Below, one piece after another: positions 7,362 to 14,079 of a stretch of 64,000 nucleotides of DNA. Positions within the stretch are counted from its first letter, which is position 1; each line of letters begins with the position of its first letter. A program made the translations under genes and the position numbers. The notes below the pieces were generated by a model that saw only the letters and a list, made by a program, of their open reading frames with translations, was not told the origin of the DNA and did not search any database. Source of the DNA: Eubacteriaceae bacterium (lineage in GTDB: Bacteria; Bacillota; Clostridia; Peptostreptococcales; Anaerovoracaceae); the NCBI GenBank assembly GCA_902362805.1, contig CABIXY010000002.1, forward strand, positions 682,001-746,000, read 5' to 3'.

Positions 7362-8294
7362 ATGGGTATTTTATATGAACAGACCGATATCATGGGCTGG
7401 GCTATATGGTGTGCAGTCCTCTTTGGATTGATGGCCTTCAACGAACTGGCCAGATCCAGTAAATGGTTCGGACTTATTTTGTTATTCGTACTGCCCTTGA
7501 TTTTGACCATTACCGTGTGGCCGACGACGGCCGCTCCCGGGAATGAATATGGAACAGGAAACTGGTTTAACTGGGCCAAGACCTATTCTGCTTTGGCTGG
7601 CTGTCTGGGATTCATGGCAATCTGCTACATACCAAAATTGGAGAAGTCCAAATTCGCCCTTTATTTCCCACCATTGATTTTGGCGTTTAATATCTTAGAA
7701 GCTGTCTTCAGAGACTTCCAATGCTTCTCTTATGGTGCTTTTGATGGAGAATACATCAACCACCTATGGGTCATGTCCGGTTCTTGGAATATCATGAACG
7801 GCATTGCCGGCCTGCTCAATATTGCAACAATCTGCGGCTGGCTGGGTATCTATGCGTCCAAAGGTAAACGCAAAGACATGATGTGGCCTGACATGATTTG
7901 GCCATGGATTATCGCTTATGATCTTTGGAATTTCGCTTATACCTATAACTGCATTGCAGATCACTCTTTCTACTGCGGCCTCGCCCTGCTTCTTTCATGC
8001 ACCATTCCGGCTTTTGTCATTAAAAAAGGAATGTGGCTGCAGCACAGAGCACAGACCTTGGGATTTTGGACCATGTTTATCATGACATTCCCTAGTTTTG
8101 CAGACCGGATTGCGCCGGTGTCTACGACTCATAATCCGACCATGTTTTTTATCGTCAGCTTTCTGTCTCTGACCTTTAACCTGGGGCTGGCAATCTATCA
8201 GTTCAGAAAAATCAAAAAGAATAAGTTGAATCCACTCAAGGATGAGTTGTACAAAGATACGAAAGCCTATCAAAGTGTCGTCAGTGAGGACTGA
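7362..8294 (+). CDS. Polytopic membrane protein of unknown function
   Basis: This 310-residue protein has about nine to ten predicted hydrophobic segments spread over residues 12-285 and a charged C-terminal tail. It is rich in Trp and contains conserved-looking loops such as AAPGNEYGTGNWFNWAK and PWIIAYDLWNFAYTYNCIADH. I recall similar Firmicute proteins in a domain-of-unknown-function family but cannot name a function. GAGGAGGAACTT precedes the ATG. It stands alone behind a strong promoter and opposite a TetR gene, suggesting inducible expression. A transporter or a membrane stress protein are both possible. Confidence 0.85.
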   Translation: MGILYEQTDIMGWAIWCAVLFGLMAFNELARSSKWFGLILLFVLPLILTITVWPTTAAPGNEYGTGNWFNWAKTYSALAGCLGFMAICYIPKLEKSKFALYFPPLILAFNILEAVFRDFQCFSYGAFDGEYINHLWVMSGSWNIMNGIAGLLNIATICGWLGIYASKGKRKDMMWPDMIWPWIIAYDLWNFAYTYNCIADHSFYCGLALLLSCTIPAFVIKKGMWLQHRAQTLGFWTMFIMTFPSFADRIAPVSTTHNPTMFFIVSFLSLTFNLGLAIYQFRKIKKNKLNPLKDELYKDTKAYQSVVSED

Positions 8295-8339
8295 CATTCG
8301 GTAATACGTGTTCAGATGATATTTCCTATGTTATAAAAG

Positions 8340-8370
8340 AGGGACTACCAGCCGGAAGCTGATAGTCCCT
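8340..8370. terminator. Intrinsic terminator between convergent genes
   Basis: A perfect-edged hairpin AGGGACTA...TAGTCCCT with an inner partly paired region. The minus strand reads CTTTT after the stem, the plus strand TTGATTG, so it is better as the terminator of the metallo-beta-lactamase operon. Confidence 0.75.
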
Positions 8371-8419
8371 TGATTGTTCCGGTTTAATTTGCCTTTTACT
8401 CCACCATAAGCGTTTCAAT

Positions 8420-9259
8420 CTATGTTCGAAGACAAGAAAGTATACTTTTCGCAAAAAGTGGATTGATGCTGTCCTTTTCAACACCCAAGTTCTGATATAC
8501 AAACCCAAGCTGCTCTTCTGCACTGCTGTTAAAATGCTCGCGACCGACTCGCTCTGCTATCTTGATAATCCTTTCAATCAGTACAATGCCATTCTTTGCA
8601 ATCTGTGCAATTTCCTTATTTGTGTACGCTCGATCCCATGCTGGACAGTACCACTGCACTTTTGGCAGATACATCAGAGTTTCAATAGAATCAATGCTTC
8701 TCTGCGGCTCTGTAAAAATTGGAATATCTCCTGGTGCAGGTATGACATCGCCAATGAAGGCAACAACAGAATTTGAACTTTGCAGGATGTAACTGACAGA
8801 TCCTGCAGAATGTCCAGGTGTTTCCAGTGCTCTGATTGTCATGCCCTCTTCCAAAGAAAAAACACTGTCACTAGAAACAAAGCTGTCAATTGTGACAGAA
8901 CGGTTCAGCAGATTGTAGAAGCCGGGAATCGGCCGCTCCCTGAACTGGCGGTCGATGTCTTCCAGCCACTTTCTTTCTCCCCTTCCGGCAACGATTTGAC
9001 AGCCGCTCAGCTCTTGAATTGCCGCAGCACTGCCCATGTGATCAGGATGAGAGTGGGTCAGAAAAATAGTTCTAATTTCCTCTATATCTCTACCTAGTTC
9101 AGCCATATATTCTTTGATGACGTCCTCCGAACCTGAGACACCACTGTCGATTAAATAACAAGATTTGCCTGTAATCAGATAGACATAGACATAACGTTTG
9201 AGACTTTCAGTAATATTGAAATCAATTTTAAGTTGATGAACCTGGTTACAAATTTTCAT
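8420..9259 (-). CDS. Metallo-beta-lactamase-fold hydrolase
   Basis: This 279-residue MBL-fold protein carries the metal-binding motif THSHPDHMG (about residues 69-77) together with later ligands TPGHSAGS and FIGD. Members hydrolyse thioesters, lactones or phosphodiesters; the substrate is not indicated. The C-terminal third is helical and resembles glyoxalase-like MBL proteins. Its start overlaps by 14 bases the end of a small ABM-type gene, with which it forms an operon downstream of a palindrome also found upstream of the tetR at 9640-10215. Confidence 0.86.
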   Translation of the reverse strand: MKICNQVHQLKIDFNITESLKRYVYVYLITGKSCYLIDSGVSGSEDVIKEYMAELGRDIEEIRTIFLTHSHPDHMGSAAAIQELSGCQIVAGRGERKWLEDIDRQFRERPIPGFYNLLNRSVTIDSFVSSDSVFSLEEGMTIRALETPGHSAGSVSYILQSSNSVVAFIGDVIPAPGDIPIFTEPQRSIDSIETLMYLPKVQWYCPAWDRAYTNKEIAQIAKNGIVLIERIIKIAERVGREHFNSSAEEQLGFVYQNLGVEKDSINPLFAKSILSCLRT

Positions 9260-9554
9260 TTACTTCCTCCTCGATGATGATGGCCTGACTATTTACTGAA
9301 TTGATTCTTTTATAGGCGATTTTATGATATTCTTTTGAATCAAAGCAGTGATTCAGGGCATCTCTTGTTGGAAACTCTATCAAAATGAAACGATTGGGAT
9401 GCCATCCAGAATCCAGAGGTGTGATGTTTTCTGAACGAATGAGATAGCGACCGCCATAACTTTCCACAATCGGTTTGACTTGATGAATATATGCGTCATA
9501 TTCACCTCGCCCCTTCTCCTCACCGATTTTAATGGTTACTGCAAAATATACCAT
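9246..9554 (-). CDS. Small DUF1330/ABM-like protein
   Basis: This is a 102-residue ferredoxin-like-fold protein of DUF1330 type: MVYFAVTIKIG, then YIHQVKPIVESYGGRYLIR, then GWHPNRFILIEFPTRDALNHCF ending with a small strand. Family members are of unclear function, sometimes linked to antibiotic or aldehyde metabolism. The ATG at 9554 follows AAAGGAGGAGTCTT; a longer in-frame reading to 9746 would run across an operator and into the tetR gene and is rejected. It is the first gene of a two-gene operon with the MBL hydrolase and lies 18 bases downstream of a TetR operator. Confidence 0.8.
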   Translation of the reverse strand: MVYFAVTIKIGEEKGRGEYDAYIHQVKPIVESYGGRYLIRSENITPLDSGWHPNRFILIEFPTRDALNHCFDSKEYHKIAYKRINSVNSQAIIIEEEVNENL

Positions 9555-9571
9555 AAGACTCCTCCTTTGTC

Positions 9572-9595
9572 GAATGCAAGTAAACACTTGCATTC
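9572..9595. promoter_or_regulatory. TetR operator, copy in front of the DUF1330-MBL operon
   Basis: GAATGCAAGT-AAAC-ACTTGCATTC is an inverted repeat with the same half-site ATGCAAGT as the site in front of the tetR gene (10228-10247). It sits between the end of tetR and the start of the small gene, overlapping the region where its promoter must be. Confidence 0.8.
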
Positions 9596-9609
9596 CTGAG
9601 TAATAAATA

Positions 9610-9631
9610 GGTGCATAATCACTTATGCACC
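9610..9631. terminator. Hairpin after tetR, possible terminator or second operator
   Basis: GGTGCATAA-TCAC-TTATGCACC is a perfect 9-base-pair inverted repeat 8 bases after the tetR stop codon. On the minus strand it is followed by TATTTATTAC, a poor U-run. It contains TGCAT-like half-sites and could instead bind the regulator. Confidence 0.45.
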
Positions 9632-9639
9632 GCGATTGT

Positions 9640-10215
9640 TTATGCGATTCCTTGTATAAAAGTACGTACACTTGCGTTGATGTATTCTTCTTTTGACAAA
9701 GGTGATAATTGATCGTCAAAGGACGCTTGCAGAAAAATGAAACCAAAATTCATGGAGAGAAATGTCATAGCCAGAGATTCCGAATCTGCTTTCTTTATTT
9801 TTCCCAGGCACTGCATCTCCTCAAAATAAGCCGTCAGGCAGTTTTTGAATATGGCAGGAACTGCCATGATTCCTGCAGCAGTATCACCAATAAGCTCCGG
9901 CGTCCTCAGTCCAATGGAGACTTTGACCATTTTGGGTGTAACTTTTTCCATATACAAATTTGAAAATCTGATCAGGTCTGATTCCAGTTCTCCTGTGTAC
10001 ACAGCGAGATCTTCTTCCTTCAAGTCGGGTTTCCACTCTGGCAGTTTCATAGCTGAGAGGACAATATCCTTTTTTCCTCTGAATTTACGAAAAATAGTGC
10101 ATTCGTTTATGCCCGCCTTAAACGCGATGTCCTTTGTCGTGGTCAGAGAATACCCCCTGTCCATAACTAAATTCATCGTCGCATTGATAATCTTTTCTCT
10201 TGTTTCGTCTATCAT
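9640..10215 (-). CDS. TetR-family regulator
   Basis: This 191-residue TetR protein has an HTH at about residues 8-54 (REKIINATMNLVMDRGYSLT, then DIAFKAGINECTIFRKFRGK). The C-terminal domain is helical and ligand-binding. I chose the ATG at 10215, which follows AAGAGGTGACT; an upstream ATG at 10233 lies inside the operator. A perfect 20-base palindrome lies just upstream (10228-10247), and a near-copy lies downstream ahead of the DUF1330-MBL pair, so the protein most likely controls both itself and these two genes. Confidence 0.9.
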   Translation of the reverse strand: MIDETREKIINATMNLVMDRGYSLTTTKDIAFKAGINECTIFRKFRGKKDIVLSAMKLPEWKPDLKEEDLAVYTGELESDLIRFSNLYMEKVTPKMVKVSIGLRTPELIGDTAAGIMAVPAIFKNCLTAYFEEMQCLGKIKKADSESLAMTFLSMNFGFIFLQASFDDQLSPLSKEEYINASVRTFIQGIA

Positions 10216-10227
10216 AGTCACCTCTTG

Positions 10228-10247
10228 ATGCAAGTATATACTTGCAT
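10228..10247. promoter_or_regulatory. TetR operator: perfect 20-base palindrome
   Basis: ATGCAAGTATATACTTGCAT is a perfect palindrome located 13 bases upstream of the tetR start codon. The half-site ATGCAAGT is shared with 9572-9595. Confidence 0.85.
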
Positions 10248-10354
10248 TTTAACATGCCTGCTGATGAATAGCAAGAAATGGAGTTAATTTTTGAATAAGA
10301 GTTCGATTTTCTCTCTATCGTAATCTAAAATCTGATTAATGTTCATCATATTTC

Positions 10355-11104
10355 TTATTTTGGACATTGGTACCGTGGCAGCCCCTTGCTATGGCTTCCA
10401 TATTCAATAGCCTCTGCAGGACATCCGCAGATGCACGCCATGCAGTGTGTACAGTTTTTGCCCCACGTCGGTTTCCCGTTGGCCATGTTGATATTGTTAA
10501 GAGGACAGTCTTTTTGACATTTGCCGCAGCTGATGCAAGCATCGGTGGCATAGAATTTCTTGGCGTGGATGATCGTCGGATAATAGATGGTGTTGATCAG
10601 GCTGCTTTTGATTTTGCCGGAAACTGTTTGACCAGGTTCGTCGAGATTATTTCCTTTTACAATATCGTCGATTACTCCAGAGATTGCTGGCTCCGCTCGT
10701 TCAATGATTGCCGCAGCCTCTTCTTTTTCTGGTGTTGTAAAAAGAGCAACATAATTCTCTGGCATGACGATTTCAGCACAACCTCGATAATCAAGATCTT
10801 TTGCATTGCAGAGTTTTCTAAGATATCTGCCTGCATTCCCAATATCACTGCCACAGGTCATGACAAAATACACTTGATGGTTTCCTGGAAAGTGAGAATT
10901 TCGTATCCAGCTGTCTACAATCCGCGGTATGCGCCAACCATAGGTGGGAACTACAAAGATAAGCCGTTCGTTGTCAACAGTTTTTGGCGCCAATTTATCG
11001 CTTTTAATTTTGTCGTTGATAGAACAGATTTCTTCGCCTGTCACCTCAGAAATTCTCTTTGCAACATAGGCGCTGTTGCCTGTACCTGAAAAATAAAATA
11101 ACAT
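10355..11104 (-). CDS. EFR1-type flavodoxin-ferredoxin protein
   Basis: This 249-residue protein has an N-terminal flavodoxin-like domain beginning with the FMN phosphate-binding loop FYFSGTGNSAYVAK and a C-terminal pair of [4Fe-4S] motifs: CISCGKCQKDCP from about residue 190 and CTHCMACICGCP from about residue 218. This layout matches clostridial EFR1-family proteins, thought to be electron carriers; partners are unknown. AAAGGAGGCATC precedes the ATG. It lies just downstream of the DUF1294 gene on the same strand, 15 bases apart, so they may be co-transcribed. Confidence 0.9.
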   Translation of the reverse strand: MLFYFSGTGNSAYVAKRISEVTGEEICSINDKIKSDKLAPKTVDNERLIFVVPTYGWRIPRIVDSWIRNSHFPGNHQVYFVMTCGSDIGNAGRYLRKLCNAKDLDYRGCAEIVMPENYVALFTTPEKEEAAAIIERAEPAISGVIDDIVKGNNLDEPGQTVSGKIKSSLINTIYYPTIIHAKKFYATDACISCGKCQKDCPLNNINMANGKPTWGKNCTHCMACICGCPAEAIEYGSHSKGLPRYQCPK

Positions 11105-11119
11105 GATGCCTCCTTTATT

Positions 11120-11386
11120 TTATAACCCTTTAAAATATAGCAAAAAGAGCAATGAGATGTGCAGTATGCAAATTGCGGGCACTCCGATGGTAAAGTTCTT
11201 ATGTCTCGTTTTATGTCTGAAAACCTTCATCGCCAGCAGAGCGCCTATAGAACCGCCAAGAAAGGCAAGGAGTAAAAGCGTTGATTCGCTGATTCGCCAG
11301 TTCCCCTTTTTCGCTTTCCACTTGTCAGCGCCGTAAAGGCTGAAGGTGAGGATATTTATAAAAACAAAGTAGATCAATACGACCAT
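11120..11386 (-). CDS. DUF1294 small membrane protein
   Basis: This 88-residue protein has three hydrophobic segments and the DUF1294 signature: a YGADKWKAKKGNWRISEST loop, the glycine-rich LLLAFLGGSIGALLAMKVFR, then HKTRHKNF before the last helix. It is an inner-membrane protein of unknown function, often found alone or fused to cold-shock domains. GGAGGGCATC precedes the ATG. Confidence 0.88.
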   Translation of the reverse strand: MVVLIYFVFINILTFSLYGADKWKAKKGNWRISESTLLLLAFLGGSIGALLAMKVFRHKTRHKNFTIGVPAICILHISLLFLLYFKGL

Positions 11387-11467
11387 GATGCCCTCCTATC
11401 GAGTTCCATTGTAACATTTTTCCCTTATCATGTCATCAAATTAAACGAATATGTGCTGCAAATCAAA

Positions 11468-11492
11468 AGAGCCTTCATTTGCGAAGGCTCTC
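11468..11492 (-). terminator. Intrinsic terminator of the LytTR-ABC operon
   Basis: The stem GAGAGCCTTC / GAAGGCTCTTTT is followed by TTTTG on the minus strand, 27 bases after the stop of the ABC permease gene. Confidence 0.85.
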
Positions 11493-11519
11493 TTCTGCTG
11501 CATCTTTCTCTTAAGAAGT

Positions 11520-12251
11520 TTAGTCATCTAATCCTTTCTTCTTGTAAATCCTCATAAAAACAATGATTCCGATGACAATCCAAGCTACACAGACACCGAA
11601 GGCAATCATATTGTCTCTGCTCATCAGCGGTAATTTGCTGTAGGCCGCTCCATAAATCGTATAAAGAGAAGTGGTCGGCACCAGAACAGATACTTTTTCG
11701 AAAAAGTTGTTCATAGTGGAAAATACAGGCGGTACCAGAAAGAGCATCATCAATGGCGTTCCCAAAGTCCCAGCCGCCATTTGATCCTTCGCTGAAATGC
11801 CCACTACGGCGCCAAATATGATAATTGCCAAAGAAACGATAAAGATGACACCCAGATAAAGAGCGAAGAGGTTCATCGCCAGACCACATAAGAGATAGAT
11901 GATGACACTTTCCGCAATCATCAGAATCAGACAGACTGCCGCTTTGCTGGCAATGAATTCTGCTCCGCCGACATTTGCCATCATCAGAGATCTCAGTGTA
12001 TGTTTCTCTTTTTCTTCAGAAATCAACATCGCTAGAATATTTAGTGGAATGACAGAAAGTGTCAAAACACTGCACATCAGCAAAGTAAAATAAGGCGAGA
12101 AAGATTCATCGGCTCCACCATTCATTAAAAACTTATAGAGCAGAACGAACAAAATCGGCAGCACTAGCATGAGTGATATGTTACGATTCATAAAGCAGTT
12201 TTTAAAGTCTTTCTTAAATAATGCGCGAAATACATGTAATTTGATTCCCAT
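11520..12251 (-). CDS. ABC-2 type transporter permease
   Basis: This 243-residue membrane protein has about six helices and the ABC-2 permease organisation: an N-terminal helix near 25-45 (LMLVLPILFVLLYKFLM), a cytosolic loop with the permease-typical SEEKEKHTLRSLMMANVGG, then paired helices and a final helix near 215-235. Its ATG is 1 base after the stop of the ATPase gene, with GGAGGGAAGATGAG as ribosome-binding site. It works with the ATPase encoded upstream as an exporter of NatAB type; substrate unknown. Confidence 0.9.
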   Translation of the reverse strand: MGIKLHVFRALFKKDFKNCFMNRNISLMLVLPILFVLLYKFLMNGGADESFSPYFTLLMCSVLTLSVIPLNILAMLISEEKEKHTLRSLMMANVGGAEFIASKAAVCLILMIAESVIIYLLCGLAMNLFALYLGVIFIVSLAIIIFGAVVGISAKDQMAAGTLGTPLMMLFLVPPVFSTMNNFFEKVSVLVPTTSLYTIYGAAYSKLPLMSRDNMIAFGVCVAWIVIGIIVFMRIYKKKGLDD

Positions 12252-12252
12252 C

Positions 12253-13080
12253 TCATCTTCCCTCCTCTGTCAATGTCAAAAATACTTCTTTTAAGCTGGG
12301 CTCTATCGAATGTATCATGATAATCTCTTCACATTTTTGCAAATAGTCGATTAGAGCGGATTTCGCTAAGGTAAGGGATTCTTTCCCCATATTTGAGGTT
12401 ACCTGTACCTGTTTTTTTGCATATTTCAACTTTAATTCATAGGGGCTGCCGCATTCTATGATGTGCCCCTTGTTGAGCAAAGCAATGCGGTCGCACATTT
12501 CGTCGGCTTCTTCCATGTTATGCGTAGTCAGAAATACAGTGGTTCCGTTTTCTTTCATCTGTCGGATCAAATCCCGCACTTCCTCAGCGGTCGACGGATC
12601 CAGATTTGCTGTCGGTTCGTCCAGGAACAGCAGCTTGGGCCCGTGAAGAATGGTTCTGGCAAAGATCAGTCTCTGCTTCATTCCTTTGGAGAGTTTTTCC
12701 ACCGATTTCTTTTTCTCTTCGTACAGGCCAACATCATGAAGCACCTGATCAATTCTCTCTGCAGGCAGTCTGTAGATTTCTGCGAACAATTTCAAATTAT
12801 CATAGACAGTCGCTTTTTCATAAAGACCGCTGTTATCACTCATGATACCAATTTTCTCTTTTATTGTTTCATCAAAGGGCGATTTCCCCAGCACTTCGAT
12901 TTCTCCCTGGTCGCTGTGCAGCTGTCCGCTGAGAAGCTTGATCGTGGTGGTTTTACCTGCGCCAGAAGGCCCCAGGTATCCAAACACCTCTCCTTTTTTT
13001 ATGGTGAAGGAACAGCTATCTAAAGCTACAGTCTCGTTAAATCTTTTCGATAGATTCCTTGTTTTGATTACAGTCTCCAT
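12253..13080 (-). CDS. ABC transporter ATP-binding protein
   Basis: This 275-residue ABC ATPase has Walker A GPSGAGKTT near residue 40, signature LSKGMKQR, Walker B LLFLDEP with TANLDP, and switch histidine TTHNMEEAD. The last 60 residues form the C-terminal extension common in ABC-2 ATPases. GGGAGGTAATAAT precedes the ATG. It sits between the LytTR regulator gene and the permease gene on one strand. Two LytTR-type direct repeats lie upstream (13154-13183), so it is likely controlled by the neighbouring regulator. Confidence 0.93.
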   Translation of the reverse strand: METVIKTRNLSKRFNETVALDSCSFTIKKGEVFGYLGPSGAGKTTTIKLLSGQLHSDQGEIEVLGKSPFDETIKEKIGIMSDNSGLYEKATVYDNLKLFAEIYRLPAERIDQVLHDVGLYEEKKKSVEKLSKGMKQRLIFARTILHGPKLLFLDEPTANLDPSTAEEVRDLIRQMKENGTTVFLTTHNMEEADEMCDRIALLNKGHIIECGSPYELKLKYAKKQVQVTSNMGKESLTLAKSALIDYLQKCEEIIMIHSIEPSLKEVFLTLTEEGR

Positions 13081-13153
13081 TCAATTATTACCTCCCAATT
13101 TCTATCTTACCGATGATTTTACGCAAAAAAAGCACCTTCGCAATAAAAATACG

Positions 13154-13183
13154 ACGAATGGTGCAAAAAAAGTGCTGAACGGT
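13154..13183 (-). promoter_or_regulatory. Candidate LytTR binding site (two direct repeats 21 bases apart)
   Basis: On the minus strand ACCGTTCAG (13175-13183) and ACCATTCGT (13154-13162) lie exactly 21 bases apart, two helical turns. LytTR proteins classically bind 9-base direct repeats of this kind spaced 12 bases apart. A likely -10 (TAAAAT) for the ABC genes is downstream, in the 113-base gap before the ATPase start. Confidence 0.6.
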
Positions 13184-13193
13184 GCAGGATTGA

Positions 13194-14078
13194 TCAAAAT
13201 TGAAAGGTGTCTTTCAGCTCCTGGATTTTCGCTTTGCTGAGGGGAACCATGAATTCCTTATAGTTTGCCAGCCGCAGTGAATAAGAACTCCTGGTCCACC
13301 TGACGATTTCTGTCACTTTCTGAATATTGACCAGATAGGATCGATGACAGCGATAAAAGCCGAAATTCTTTAACTTTTGTTCTAATTCGTCTAAGGTTAA
13401 TTGTGATACATAGCCCTCTTTTCTCACATAGACATAGCATTTGCCGTCATTGACTTCAATATAATCGATATCTTCTGGATTAAACAAGAAAATATTACCT
13501 TCAGATTTCACTGACAGCTTGTTGAGAAGCAAGGAATCCCCTTCATCACTTTCTGACGGATCTTCCTGATCCACCAGACGAATGCCTGTTTCAAAAAGAA
13601 AATAGTGATCTCCAGGACAGAGACAGATTTCCTTCAATGAAGGCGATACAGAGATGATGCGCCTGCCCTGTTCTATTTCATAGGACATCCAGGATACAAC
13701 CATTTTCATAGCAGCTTCTTCTAAATCCCGCAGAGGCTCCACCATGAAAATCGTTTGGCAGTCTAATAAAATCTGTCCTGCGATGCGAACCCTGACTTTT
13801 TGGCTGTCTGTACACTGTGACAGTTTGATGGTGCCGATGTCGGCAAGGTGCATCGCTTCAATGGCAGACTCCAACAGGTTTCTATGCTTAGTCAGATTTG
13901 CAAAAAAGGAAAGGTATTCCCGCACTCTCATATGTTCATATAAACCGATATTGCGCAGATAGACCGAAGTGTTTTCTATCGCGCTGAAATAGCTGATCAG
14001 TTCGTTGGTAATCTGTAGAGAACATTCGCCGTGAAAGCTTCTGCCGCTTTCAATTAACTCCAATAGTTCTTTTTCCAT
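13194..14078 (-). CDS. Degenerate ABC-ATPase domain fused to LytTR DNA-binding domain
   Basis: This 294-residue regulator ends in a LytTR domain (about residues 190-290: IFLFNPEDIDYIEVNDGKC, then FYRCHRSYLVNIQKV). The N-terminal 180 residues are not a response-regulator receiver. They align by eye with the second half of an ABC ATPase: RNIGLYEHMRVREYLSFF (Q-loop region), a decayed signature LSQCTDSQKVRVRIAG, a Walker B-like TIFMVEPLRDLEEAA with Asp lost, and a switch region RRIISVSPS. No Walker A is present, so ATP hydrolysis is unlikely. ATG at 14078 is 1 base past the upstream stop, with GGGGAAATAAA in front. It heads a regulator-ATPase-permease set. Confidence 0.85.
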   Translation of the reverse strand: MEKELLELIESGRSFHGECSLQITNELISYFSAIENTSVYLRNIGLYEHMRVREYLSFFANLTKHRNLLESAIEAMHLADIGTIKLSQCTDSQKVRVRIAGQILLDCQTIFMVEPLRDLEEAAMKMVVSWMSYEIEQGRRIISVSPSLKEICLCPGDHYFLFETGIRLVDQEDPSESDEGDSLLLNKLSVKSEGNIFLFNPEDIDYIEVNDGKCYVYVRKEGYVSQLTLDELEQKLKNFGFYRCHRSYLVNIQKVTEIVRWTRSSYSLRLANYKEFMVPLSKAKIQELKDTFQF

Positions 14079-14079
14079 T

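Noticed and set aside
10367-11089. A 240-codon plus-strand open frame
   Set aside because: It is fully antisense to the EFR1 protein, which has clear flavodoxin and ferredoxin motifs.
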